A DNA stretch of 53,910 nt, taken from Prescottella defluvii (GTDB lineage Bacteria; Actinomycetota; Actinomycetes; Mycobacteriales; Mycobacteriaceae). A program made the position numbers and the translations under genes. Shown here one piece after another: positions 34,415 to 42,321 of this stretch (position 1 is the first letter of the stretch; each line of letters starts with the position of its first letter). Location of the stretch: contig NZ_JPOC01000048.1 of the NCBI RefSeq assembly GCF_000738775.1, forward strand, positions 1 through 53,910. Reading direction: 5' to 3'. The notes below the pieces were generated by a model. The model ran no database searches and had not been told where the DNA came from. It saw only the letters and a list, made by a program, of their open reading frames with translations.

Positions 34415-35194
34415 ATGACTGCACCCGACGTACCGCGCAAGGGCGGGCTGGAAGTGTGGGCTCCCTCGGTGATGCCCCCGGTGACCGCTGAAGTCCTGTC
34501 CGACGAGCAGGCCCTGGCACTCGCCTTCCGCTTGCTCGCCCGCGAGGGATTCAGCGAGAACATGGCAGGCCACATCACCTGGCAACGCCCGGGTGACACC
34601 GACATGCTGGTGAACCCGTGGGGATTGTGGTGGGACGAGGTGACGGCGAGCGACCTCTGCGTGGTCGACGAGGACGCCCGGGTGGTGTCCGGGCGCTGGG
34701 ACGTCACCCCGGCGATCCACATCCACACCGAACTGCACCGCGTGCGCGCGGACGCCCGAGTCGTGGTGCACAACCACCCGTACCACGTGTGCGTCCTGGC
34801 TGCGCTCGGAGTCCTCCCCGAACTGCTGCACCAGACCGGGTCCATGTACCTCGACGACATGGTCTTCGTGGAGGAATACAACGGAGAGATCGACACGCCA
34901 CTGCTCGCCAAGGATCTCGCCGAGAAGATCGGGGACGCCAAGGTGGCTGTGCTGGCCAACCACGGTGTCGTGGTCACCGGTGAGACGCCGATCGAGGCGA
35001 CCTATCGCGCGGCGTCCTTCGAGCGGGTATGTCGACTCGCCTACGACGTGATCGTGTCGGGTATGGAACCTCGCCGGTTGAATAGGTCGATGATGGTCGG
35101 AATGAAGGCCTCGCTCCTGGAACGGGCAGCCGAGGTGTACTGGGGTGGCGCAGTGCGGAGTCTGCTGCGTTCCGAGCCTGAGGTCCTCGGCTGA
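34415..35194 (+). CDS. Class II aldolase/adducin family protein
   Basis: A 259-residue zinc-type class II aldolase fold. Metal histidines are visible in VVVHNHPYHVCVLAALGV (His pair) and VLANHGVVVTGETPIE (third His). Members act as aldolases, epimerases or decarboxylases on hydroxy-oxo acids and sugar phosphates. AGGAGG lies 9-10 nt before the ATG at 34415. It is the first gene of an operon with the FMN oxidase (4-bp overlap), the D-2-hydroxyacid dehydrogenase and a small protein. It could cleave or decarboxylate a hydroxy-acid fragment left after ring cleavage. Exact substrate unknown. Confidence 0.88.
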   Translation: MTAPDVPRKGGLEVWAPSVMPPVTAEVLSDEQALALAFRLLAREGFSENMAGHITWQRPGDTDMLVNPWGLWWDEVTASDLCVVDEDARVVSGRWDVTPAIHIHTELHRVRADARVVVHNHPYHVCVLAALGVLPELLHQTGSMYLDDMVFVEEYNGEIDTPLLAKDLAEKIGDAKVAVLANHGVVVTGETPIEATYRAASFERVCRLAYDVIVSGMEPRRLNRSMMVGMKASLLERAAEVYWGGAVRSLLRSEPEVLG

Positions 35195-36360
35195 GCCGCC
35201 GGACCGGTGCGGCCCGGATCACGTCGGTTCTCCACGCCCGGGAGATTGCCCGGAACCGCCTTCCCCGTGCGGTATTCGACGTGATCGAGGGGGCTGCGGA
35301 ACGTGAAGTCAGCGCGCAGCGCAACCTGGACTCCTTCGCCACGTCGACGTGGCGGCAGCCCGTGGGGGTCCGCGCGGACACGGTCGACACCGGTTGCGAG
35401 GTGCTCGGACAGCGGTTCGCGGCACCGATCCTGACTGCGCCGTGTGGCATGGCCGGGGCGGTTCATCCGGACGCGGAACCGGGCGTCTTCCGGGCCGCGG
35501 CGTCGAGGGGTCTCGGATCTGTGCTGTCCACCACCGCGACGCGCTCGCTCGAGACGGTGGCGAAGCAGGGTGGCCACGACGGTGGTTGGTTCCAGCTGTA
35601 TTTCCTGGGAGGGCGTGCCGGAGCCGAGGAACTGCTCGACCGCGCCGCCGCGGCCGGATATCGGAATCTCGTTCTCACACTGGACACTTCGGTGGCCGGT
35701 ATTCGTCCGAGGGACGCCCGACACGGGCTGTCGCTGCCCATGAAGTGGCGAGTGCCTCCGCTGCTCCGACTGTCGCCGCAGGTGCTCGCCCGTCCTCGCT
35801 GGCTCGCCGGCGTGGCGCGCTCGCCGTCCACGCTGGGCATGGGCAACGGGGTGCGTTGCATGCCAGGTGGCGGACTCGCGGAGCTCTTCGACGACGTTCC
35901 TACCTGGGCGGACATCGCTTGGATTCGTGAGCGGTGGCGAGGGCCGGTGTTGGTCAAGGGGATCACCCGGCCCGAGGACGCACTCAGGGCCGTGGCCGAA
36001 GGCGCCGACGGCGTCGTGGTCTCGAATCACGGCGGCCGGCAGCTCGACGGTCAGCCGGGTGCGCTGCACAGTCTCGCCGATGTGCTCGGCGTGGTGGGCG
36101 GGCAGGTCCCGGTGCTGATGGATGGCGGAGTGCGAACCGGCGCCGACGTGGCGAGGGCGGTCGCGCTCGGTGCCGACGCAGTCCTGGTGGGCCGTGCCTA
36201 CCTGTACGGCCTGGCTGTTGCCGGCAGCGCAGGTGTGGGGCGGGTGCTGGATCTGCTCGTGGGAGAACTCGAGCGGACCATGCGACTGCTCGGCGCCGCG
36301 GACCTCGCGCAGCTGCGTACCGTACCGATCGAGCTCGACGGGAGGCGCGACCGTGGATGA
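35191..36360 (+). CDS. FMN-dependent alpha-hydroxy-acid oxidase/dehydrogenase
   Basis: A 389-residue TIM-barrel flavoenzyme of the L-lactate dehydrogenase/glycolate oxidase family, converting a 2-hydroxyacid to a 2-oxoacid. Active-site regions: LQLYFLGG-type FQLYFLGG, TLDTSVAGIRPRD, VLVKGI, and VVSNHGGRQLDGQPGAL with the catalytic His-Gly-Gly-Arg. The family-typical N-terminal tyrosine (DYxxGGA) is replaced here by FDVIEGAA. Homology begins before the first GTG (35281), at ITSVLHAREIARNRLPRAVF; the only upstream start codon before a stop is the CTG at 35191, which overlaps the aldolase stop as CTGA, with GAGG 7 nt before. A rare CTG start is therefore inferred. Confidence 0.85.
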   Translation: MSRRTGAARITSVLHAREIARNRLPRAVFDVIEGAAEREVSAQRNLDSFATSTWRQPVGVRADTVDTGCEVLGQRFAAPILTAPCGMAGAVHPDAEPGVFRAAASRGLGSVLSTTATRSLETVAKQGGHDGGWFQLYFLGGRAGAEELLDRAAAAGYRNLVLTLDTSVAGIRPRDARHGLSLPMKWRVPPLLRLSPQVLARPRWLAGVARSPSTLGMGNGVRCMPGGGLAELFDDVPTWADIAWIRERWRGPVLVKGITRPEDALRAVAEGADGVVVSNHGGRQLDGQPGALHSLADVLGVVGGQVPVLMDGGVRTGADVARAVALGADAVLVGRAYLYGLAVAGSAGVGRVLDLLVGELERTMRLLGAADLAQLRTVPIELDGRRDRG

Positions 36361-37339
36361 TCGACCGAGCTTGCTCGTCCGTGAACCCGCCGGACCCCGA
36401 TCGGCCGAGCGGATCGCGCGTTTCGTGGCCGCGCTGGCCGCAGAACATCCGCAGTTCCGGGTGCTGACCTGGGACCGGGCTGCGGACGACGGGGTTCTCG
36501 AGTCGTGCCGGGTGCTACTCACCCAGCAGCTTCGGCTCGAGGAACTGGACGCCGTGCCGCACCTCCGGTTCGTCCAGAGTCAGACCACCGGGGTCGACCA
36601 TCTGCCGCTGGCCGAGCTGGAGAAGCGATCCGTGCGGGTCGCCAACGCGGCTGGCACCTCGGCCACCGAGATCGCCGAGTTCGTCCTGGCGCGGATTCTG
36701 GAGGACGCGAAACGGCTCCCGGAACTGGCGGCGGCACAACAGCACAGCAGATGGACGCCGATGTACGGCAGTGGATTGCGTGGTGCCGAGGTGCTCCTCC
36801 TGGGATTCGGTGCGATCAACCAGGAGGTTGCGCGACTGCTGTCGGTGTTCTCCGCATCGGTGCGCGTGATACGTCGCCGACCCTCCGATCGACCGGGCCC
36901 GGGCGTAGTCGCGGAGCACTCGGACAGTGACCTGGACGATCTGCTGTCCCGTGCCGGTGTCGTGGTCTGCGCGGTCCCGGACGGGCCGGAAACCCGTGGC
37001 CTGCTCGACGCGCGTCGGCTGGCGCGACTACGAGACGGTGCCCTCGTGGTGAACGTCGGCCGCGGGAGTGTGCTCGACGAGGCGGCCTTGGCGGCGGAGT
37101 GTGCTGCAGGCAGGATCCGTGCGGCCCTGGACGTGTTCACCGTCGAACCGTTGGCCGAGGCCAGCCCGTTGTGGTCCACACCCGGCATCCGGATCTCGGC
37201 CCACAGTGCGAGCGTCCCGGCTCGCGCGCTCGAAGGGGTCGAACGTTTGTTCCGAACCAACCTCACCCGATTCCTGCGCGGTGAGCACCTTGTCAACCAA
37301 GTGGCAGGCCCTAGGGCCGGCGAAGGAGTGAAGTCATGA
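36353..37339 (+). CDS. D-isomer-specific 2-hydroxyacid dehydrogenase
   Basis: A 328-residue NAD(P)-dependent dehydrogenase. The nucleotide-binding motif is VLLLGFGAINQEVARLL (about 148-164). Catalytic residues are in VVNVGRGSVLDE (Arg), DVFTVEPLAE (Glu) and RISAHSASVP (His). The GTG at 36353 has GGAGG 8 nt upstream and overlaps the upstream oxidase by 8 bp. An oxidase for one enantiomer and an NAD enzyme for the other in a single operon could interconvert 2-hydroxy and 2-oxo acids. Substrate and direction not visible. Confidence 0.87.
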   Translation: MDDRPSLLVREPAGPRSAERIARFVAALAAEHPQFRVLTWDRAADDGVLESCRVLLTQQLRLEELDAVPHLRFVQSQTTGVDHLPLAELEKRSVRVANAAGTSATEIAEFVLARILEDAKRLPELAAAQQHSRWTPMYGSGLRGAEVLLLGFGAINQEVARLLSVFSASVRVIRRRPSDRPGPGVVAEHSDSDLDDLLSRAGVVVCAVPDGPETRGLLDARRLARLRDGALVVNVGRGSVLDEAALAAECAAGRIRAALDVFTVEPLAEASPLWSTPGIRISAHSASVPARALEGVERLFRTNLTRFLRGEHLVNQVAGPRAGEGVKS

Positions 37340-37848
37340 ACGAAACCGCTTCCGGTATCGAGGCATACCAGCTGGGTCGCAGCTTCGAGGTCATGCCCAT
37401 CCCGATGGATCCCGAGTTCTGCCAAGAGATTCCGGCCGGACCGGTGACCTTCGTCGTCGAGTCGCGGCGGCTGTCCGACGAGGCGATCAACACGAACGCA
37501 CTGGACCGCGGCCGACCCGATCAGACCTACGACACGGGTATCGACGACGGTGGTGCCTGCGTGCACGTGTGCGGCAGTGCGGACGGGCGCGAATGGCTGC
37601 GGTTCGACTGCTTCGACAACGAACCGCACTACCACTACGTTCGCCACAACGAGCAGCGCAACGTGGTCGTCCGTTTCGATCAGTTCGCCGAGGGGGACCC
37701 CGAGGCGTGGACGCTGGACCGGTTGCGGACCCGACTCCCGGCGATGCTGCGCCACGCGGGCGCCGAGGAGTTGGCGGACGTCGTGGCCGGCGCCGAGTTG
37801 GGTGGTGCGGTGGACGAGGTGGCAGAGGTCCTGCGCCGACTCCGCTGA
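37336..37848 (+). CDS. Small conserved protein, unknown function
   Basis: A 170-residue protein overlapping the preceding stop by 4 bp (ATGA). It carries a His/Tyr-rich segment, DCFDNEPHYHYVRHNEQRN (about 95-113), that could bind metal, and a C-terminal helical part. I do not recognise the family with confidence. As last gene of the aldolase/oxidase/dehydrogenase operon it is probably an accessory or enzyme subunit of that pathway. Its stop codon lies within the first unit of a 9-bp tandem repeat. Confidence 0.75.
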   Translation: MNETASGIEAYQLGRSFEVMPIPMDPEFCQEIPAGPVTFVVESRRLSDEAINTNALDRGRPDQTYDTGIDDGGACVHVCGSADGREWLRFDCFDNEPHYHYVRHNEQRNVVVRFDQFAEGDPEAWTLDRLRTRLPAMLRHAGAEELADVVAGAELGGAVDEVAEVLRRLR

Positions 37849-37880
37849 CTGCGCTGACTGCGCTGACTGCGCTGACTCCG
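37845..37880. repeat. 9-bp tandem repeat, four units
   Basis: Three exact copies of CTGACTGCG (37845-37871) and a fourth with one change (CTGACTCCG, 37872-37880). The first unit contains the TGA stop of the upstream gene. Each later unit also carries a TGA in the same frame, so array length changes would not alter the protein. Slippage-prone; function unknown. Confidence 0.85.
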
Positions 37881-37910
37881 AGGACTCCTCAGGATCCCTG
37901 AAGGCATTTA

Positions 37911-37924
37911 ATCTTCTAGAAGAT
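37911..37924. promoter_or_regulatory. 14-bp perfect palindrome upstream of the dioxygenase operon
   Basis: ATCTTCTAGAAGAT is a perfect palindrome in an AT-rich island about 155 bp before the ATG at 38078. Its right half, CTAGAAGAT, recurs at 38046-38054. Together they look like a regulator binding array, probably for a GntR-family protein of the island. Confidence 0.45.
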
Positions 37925-38045
37925 CTTGTCATAATCAGGTCCATTGCCTAGAGTATGGCGTGAGTCACCCTCCCTCATCTGCGCAGTATGACGCAGATCT
38001 ACCATCTTCTCGCACTTGTCGGTGTCCTGTACCCAAATTTAAGTG

Positions 38046-38058
38046 CTAGAAGATTGAG
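38046..38058. promoter_or_regulatory. Candidate GntR operator next to the dioxygenase start
   Basis: CTAGAAGATTGAG lies 20-32 bp before the ATG at 38078. It matches CTAAAAGATTTAG at 34215-34227 at 11 of 13 positions and shares CTAGAAGAT with the palindrome at 37911-37924. The position suits repression of the dioxygenase operon. Confidence 0.4.
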
Positions 38059-38077
38059 ATGTTAAAAGAGGTCACAC

Positions 38078-38962
38078 ATGAAGGTTCATTCGCTCGGCTA
38101 TCTGGTCGTCAACTCCACCGACCTGGGTGCTTGGCGCGAGTTCGGCACTCAGATCCTGGGTCTGGCCCCCGGCGTCCGAAACGATGACGAGGAGCTGTGG
38201 CTCCGGGCCGACGAGCGGTGCCAGCGCATCGTGATCCAGGCTGCCGACGTCGACGGGGTCGAGGCCATCGGGTGGGAGATGCGCAACGACGTCGAGCTCG
38301 AGCAGCTCGAGGCCGACCTCGTTGCTGCGGGCGTCGAGTTCGAGCGCGTCGACGGACTCGCGGCCGGCCGGGGTGTCGAGGACCTGATTCGCGTGGTCGA
38401 TCCGGCCGGCTATGTCCTGGAGTTCTATTGGGGCATGCAGGTGGCGCAACAGGCGTTCGTTTCGCCGGTGGCGGTCAGCGGCTTCAAGACCGGCGCGCAG
38501 GGGCTCGGTCATGTCGTTCTCGCAGCAGCGCCGTTCGAGGAGAGCAACCGCTTCTACCGCCGCACGCTCGGCTTCGGACTCACGGACTTCGCCGACATGG
38601 GTGGCACGCCCGGTCACTTCCTGCACACCAACGCCCGGCACCACAGTCTGGCGCTGATCGGTTGCGACCGCACTGCCTGGTTCGTTCACGGTGGGCTCAT
38701 CCACCTCATGGTCGAGATGCAGGACCCCCGTGACGTCGGTCGTGCCCACGATCGGGCGCAGGCCGCCGGCTGCGAGTTCTTCGAGACGCTCGGTCAGCAC
38801 GCCAACGACGAGATGTTCTCGTTCTACGTCAATTCCCCGGCAGGCTTCCCGATCGAGGTCGGCGCCGGTGCGATCGAGGTCGACCCCGACACCTGGACCT
38901 CGGTCAACATCCCCTTTCCCGACATGTGGGGCCACCAGGTCCTCGGTGTCCCCGAGCAGTGA
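38078..38962 (+). CDS. Type I extradiol dioxygenase (BphC/HsaC-like)
   Basis: A 294-residue two-domain vicinal-oxygen-chelate enzyme that would cleave a catechol ring in the meta position. Expected Fe(II) ligands align at the positions known for BphC: H145 (GLGHVVL), H209 (LIHLMVEM) and E260 (GFPIEVG). Y250 (FSFYVNS) and H188/H189 (ARHHSLAL) match the catalytic second sphere. AGAGG lies 7 nt before the ATG. The flavin monooxygenase follows with a 4-bp overlap. It resembles HsaC of steroid-ring degradation, but the cluster differs, so the substrate is probably another catechol. Confidence 0.9.
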   Translation: MKVHSLGYLVVNSTDLGAWREFGTQILGLAPGVRNDDEELWLRADERCQRIVIQAADVDGVEAIGWEMRNDVELEQLEADLVAAGVEFERVDGLAAGRGVEDLIRVVDPAGYVLEFYWGMQVAQQAFVSPVAVSGFKTGAQGLGHVVLAAAPFEESNRFYRRTLGFGLTDFADMGGTPGHFLHTNARHHSLALIGCDRTAWFVHGGLIHLMVEMQDPRDVGRAHDRAQAAGCEFFETLGQHANDEMFSFYVNSPAGFPIEVGAGAIEVDPDTWTSVNIPFPDMWGHQVLGVPEQ

Positions 38963-40152
38963 GTGAGACAGAAAAGATGACGACGGCGGTACTCGACAAC
39001 CTCGAGAAGATCAAGGACCGGATCGGCGAACTTGCCGAGGACGCCGAGACTCTCGGCAAGCTGCCCGACGAATCGGTGCAACTGGTCAAGGGCACCGGAC
39101 TGACGCGGATGCTCCAGCCGAAGCGGTACGGCGGCCTGGAATCCACTCCGGGTGAGTACATCGAGGCGGTCATGGCCGCCGCCTCGCTGGGCTGCTCGGC
39201 CACCGGCTGGGTCGGCGGTGTCGTCGGCCTCCATCCGTGGGAGGTCGGCGTCATGGATCCCCGTGTGCAGGAAGAGGTGTGGGGCCAGGACGAGGACGCC
39301 TGGATCGCCTCGCCCTACGTGGCGTTGGGTCGGGCCACCCGGGTCGACGGCGGTTACCGCTTCAGTGGCCGCTGGGCGTTCTCGTCCGGTAGCGATCACG
39401 CGTCGTGGGTCCACCTCGGCGGGTTGATCCTCGACGAGAACGGTGATGCCCTCCCCGGTGACCACCACTTCCTGATTCCCCGAGGGGACTTCGAGATCGT
39501 CCCCGACTCGTGGAACACCGTCGGGCTGCGCGGGACGGGCTCCAACGACATCGTCGTGAAGGACGCCTTCGTTCCCGAGTATCGGGTGCTCGAGTACTCG
39601 ACGGTCGTGGACGGCACTGCGGCCGCGGCGGTGGGGCTTGCCGACAACCCCCTGTACGGGATGCCCTGGTTCAGTCTGTTCGGCAATGCCGTCTCGGCGA
39701 CGGTGGTAGGCATCTGCGAGGGCTCCCTGGCGGCCACGCTCGACTACCAGCGGGAGCGGGCCGACGCCTTCGGCACCAAGATCACCGAGGACTCGTTCAC
39801 GCTGCCCAGCATCGCGGAGGCAGCCTCCGAGATCCGGGCGAGCCGACTGCAGATCCTCGACAACGTCAACCGCATCTACGACGTGCTGTCGAAGGGCGGC
39901 GTCCCTTCGAAGCAGATGCGCGCCGCATCGCGTCGCGATCAGGTCCGTGCCAGCTGGCGTGCCGTGGAAGCGGTCGACAGCCTGTTCTGCCGCACCGGCG
40001 GAAACGCGATCCGCGCGGACAAGCCCATGCAGCGACTGTGGCGTGACGCGCACGCCGGCCTCAACCACGCCGTCAATCTTCCGGGACCGACCTACCAGTT
40101 GGCTGCCCGGGCACTGATGGGGATCGAGCCCCCGGAGGGCGCGCTCATCTGA
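38959..40152 (+). CDS. Acyl-CoA-dehydrogenase-fold flavin monooxygenase (HsaA-like)
   Basis: A 397-residue group D flavin-dependent monooxygenase, the type that ortho-hydroxylates phenols using reduced flavin from a partner reductase. Seen: KRYGGLESTPGEYIEAVMAA, GRWAFSSGSDHASW, the WNTVGLRGTGSNDIVVKDAF segment typical of the acyl-CoA dehydrogenase fold, and a C-terminal RLWRDAHAGLNHAVNLPGP. The GTG at 38959 overlaps the dioxygenase stop (GTGA); an ATG at 38977 is the alternative. No flavin reductase (HsaB-like) is in the window. It would make the catechol for the dioxygenase just upstream. Confidence 0.88.
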   Translation: MSETEKMTTAVLDNLEKIKDRIGELAEDAETLGKLPDESVQLVKGTGLTRMLQPKRYGGLESTPGEYIEAVMAAASLGCSATGWVGGVVGLHPWEVGVMDPRVQEEVWGQDEDAWIASPYVALGRATRVDGGYRFSGRWAFSSGSDHASWVHLGGLILDENGDALPGDHHFLIPRGDFEIVPDSWNTVGLRGTGSNDIVVKDAFVPEYRVLEYSTVVDGTAAAAVGLADNPLYGMPWFSLFGNAVSATVVGICEGSLAATLDYQRERADAFGTKITEDSFTLPSIAEAASEIRASRLQILDNVNRIYDVLSKGGVPSKQMRAASRRDQVRASWRAVEAVDSLFCRTGGNAIRADKPMQRLWRDAHAGLNHAVNLPGPTYQLAARALMGIEPPEGALI

Positions 40153-40194
40153 GCGAAACGACTTTCGTACCAAGTTCATCCAACTGATCTCCCG

Positions 40195-40231
40195 ACCCGG
40201 TCGCCCACCCCACATCGGTGGGCGACCGGGT
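40195..40231 (+). terminator. Perfect 15-bp terminator hairpin
   Basis: ACCCGGTCGCCCACC (40195-40209) pairs perfectly with 40217-40231 around a 7-nt loop, followed by TTCCCCC. It lies 42 bp after the monooxygenase stop and 51 bp before the ABC binding-protein gene, separating the two transcription units or attenuating between them. Confidence 0.7.
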
Positions 40232-40282
40232 TCCCCCTACCCATGTTCCGGCAGCCCGGCTGCCCGCTCCCTTGGAGGACAG

Positions 40283-41287
40283 ATGCTGCGCATCACCCCC
40301 ACCTCCCGTGTCGTCTCGGCCACTGCCGCGTTGGCGGCCCTGGCTCTCGGCCTCACCGCCTGCGGCGGCGACTCGGCTGCCTCCGCCTCCGGCGGCTCCG
40401 ACGGCGCCGCACGTATGGCCTTCTCCAACGGGTTCTCCGGTGGGGGCCCGGTCGACGAGTTCGTGGCAGGCCTGTCGTGCTACGCCGACCAGAACGGCCT
40501 GGATGCGCCGTTGGTGACCACTGCGGACGGCGACGTCAACAAGCAGATCAACGACATGGACAGCCTGGTTGCGCGCAGCGGCAAGGTGGACGGCGTCTTC
40601 GTCATGCCGGTCGACTCGGCCGCGCTGCGTCCGGCGTACGACCGCGCCAAGTCGGCCGGCATCGCGGTCATCGATTCGGTCTCCCCGAACGCCGACGGCG
40701 AGTTCGCGACCAACGCGTCGGCTCATGTGGCACCGGACGACCAGGGCGTGCCGGCCATGGTCGTCGACTATCTCGTCAAGGAACATCCCGAGGTCAAAAA
40801 CGTCGTTCTGCTCTCGCCACCGCCCGGGCAGGTGATGTCGGACGACCGCGCAGCCGGTTTCCGGCAGGCGGCCGCCGCGGCCGGGCTCACCGTCGTGACC
40901 GAGGCCAACATGGACAAGATCACCACGCAGGAAGCCCAGAAGAAGATGGAGGACGTCCTCACGGCCAACCGGGGCGTGCAGGCGGTCTTCGCCCAGAACG
41001 GTGCGATGGCGCGAGGCGCGTTCCTGGCCGGCCGGAGCCAGGGAGTGGACCTCGTGGTGACGTCGATCGACAGCGACACCGACACTCTCGCCGCGGTGCG
41101 GGCCGGCGACATCGACGCGACGTTCGGCGTTGACCTGTTCGCCCTGGCCCACCAGGCCAGCGTGCAGGCCGCGCGGATCGATGCCGGCGAGACCGTCGAG
41201 TTCCAGGCGATCCCGTACCAGGTCTACACCAAGGCCGACGCCGAACTCCCGAGCGCCGAGCAGCGTTGTGCTGCTCTGGCGAAGTGA
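40283..41287 (+). CDS. ABC importer substrate-binding lipoprotein (ribose type)
   Basis: A 334-residue type I periplasmic-binding-protein. The signal peptide ends in a lipobox (LALGLTACGG, Cys about 29). Fold features: FSNGFSGGGPVDEFVAGLSC, VDGVFVMPVDSAALRPAYDR and VQAVFAQNGAMARGAFLAGR. GGAGG precedes the ATG at 40283. It is followed by a permease and a double-ATPase gene with 4-bp overlaps, so the three form one importer. The fold usually binds sugars or related polyols; here it may deliver the pathway's substrate. Confidence 0.9.
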   Translation: MLRITPTSRVVSATAALAALALGLTACGGDSAASASGGSDGAARMAFSNGFSGGGPVDEFVAGLSCYADQNGLDAPLVTTADGDVNKQINDMDSLVARSGKVDGVFVMPVDSAALRPAYDRAKSAGIAVIDSVSPNADGEFATNASAHVAPDDQGVPAMVVDYLVKEHPEVKNVVLLSPPPGQVMSDDRAAGFRQAAAAAGLTVVTEANMDKITTQEAQKKMEDVLTANRGVQAVFAQNGAMARGAFLAGRSQGVDLVVTSIDSDTDTLAAVRAGDIDATFGVDLFALAHQASVQAARIDAGETVEFQAIPYQVYTKADAELPSAEQRCAALAK

Positions 41288-42321
41288 CGGGGGATACGGT
41301 GACCAGTCTCCTCAGCCGTAAGGCGCCCTCGGCGCCCGGCACGACCGCCGCGACGCCCCGAACGTTCGCGGAGAGGTTCCGGGCCGCACCGCCGTGGACC
41401 GGGATCGCGGTGCTCGTGGTCGTGATGTTCGCGTTCATGGCCCTGTCGAACGACTTCTTCCTGACCTACTCGAATCTGAACAATGTGCTGCGAGGCGCGG
41501 TGGTGCCGCTGCTGCTCGCGATCGGTACCACGTTCGTGATCACCACCGGCATGATCGACCTGTCGTTGGGATCGTTGCTGGCACTCAACACGGTCATCCT
41601 GCTCGGTTTCATGAATGCCGGTGTGCCCGTACCGATCGCGGTTCTCGGCGTGGTGATCGCCTCGGCCGCGCTGGGTGGTCTGGTGAACGGGTTCCTGATC
41701 GCGAAGTTCCAGCTCTTCTTCATGGTGGTGACGCTCGGCACCATGTCGATCTTCCGGGCGGCCGCCCAGTTGGGCACCGACGGAAACTCGGTGCAGCTCT
41801 ACGACCGACCGGGATTCGACTTCGTCGCCTGGCTCGGTGACGGCTCCATCGGACCGGTTTCCGTGCCCGTGGCACTGGCGGTGCTGCTCCTGCTCGGTTC
41901 CATCGCGTTGATGCGGTTCACCACGCTGGGCAGATCGCTGCTCGCCGTCGGCGGAAACGCCGACGCCGCGCGCATCGCCGGGATACCCGTCGAAAGGGTG
42001 CAGATCCTGGCGTTCGCCCTCAACGGCGTGTTCGTCGGGGTCGCGGCGGTGGTGATGGCCGGCCGGATCCAGGCGGCGTCTCCCGCCATCGGCACCGGCA
42101 TGGAACTGCAGGTGATCGCCGCAGTGCTGTTGGGTGGCTCCTCGTTCATGGGTGGCCGGAGTACCTTCGTCGGCACGTTCATCGGCGTCGTGTTCGTCTC
42201 GCTCCTGGCCAACGTGCTCAACCTCATGGACGTCCAGATGTTCTGGCAGGGCATGGTCACCGGCATCGTGCTGATCGTCGCGGTGGCGGTGGATCGGATC
42301 CGCTCGAAGGCGCGGTCATGA
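41284..42321 (+). CDS. ABC importer permease (RbsC type)
   Basis: A 345-residue inner-membrane protein with about 8-10 helices of the ribose/galactose permease family (BPD_transp_2). Seen: MIDLSLGSLLALNTVILLGF and AVLLLGGSSFMGGRSTFVGT, the latter typical of the RbsC family, and the segment AGIPVERVQILAFALNGVFV. The GTG at 41284 overlaps the binding-protein stop; a GTG at 41299 with GGGGGA just upstream is an alternative start. It overlaps the next gene by 4 bp. Confidence 0.9.
   Translation: MTGDTVTSLLSRKAPSAPGTTAATPRTFAERFRAAPPWTGIAVLVVVMFAFMALSNDFFLTYSNLNNVLRGAVVPLLLAIGTTFVITTGMIDLSLGSLLALNTVILLGFMNAGVPVPIAVLGVVIASAALGGLVNGFLIAKFQLFFMVVTLGTMSIFRAAAQLGTDGNSVQLYDRPGFDFVAWLGDGSIGPVSVPVALAVLLLLGSIALMRFTTLGRSLLAVGGNADAARIAGIPVERVQILAFALNGVFVGVAAVVMAGRIQAASPAIGTGMELQVIAAVLLGGSSFMGGRSTFVGTFIGVVFVSLLANVLNLMDVQMFWQGMVTGIVLIVAVAVDRIRSKARS

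Noticed and set aside
37336-37951. Repeat-encoded C-terminal extension reading ADCADCADC in another frame
   Set aside because: The true frame stops at 37848 within the first repeat unit; the extension is a byproduct of the 9-bp repeat in a shadow frame.
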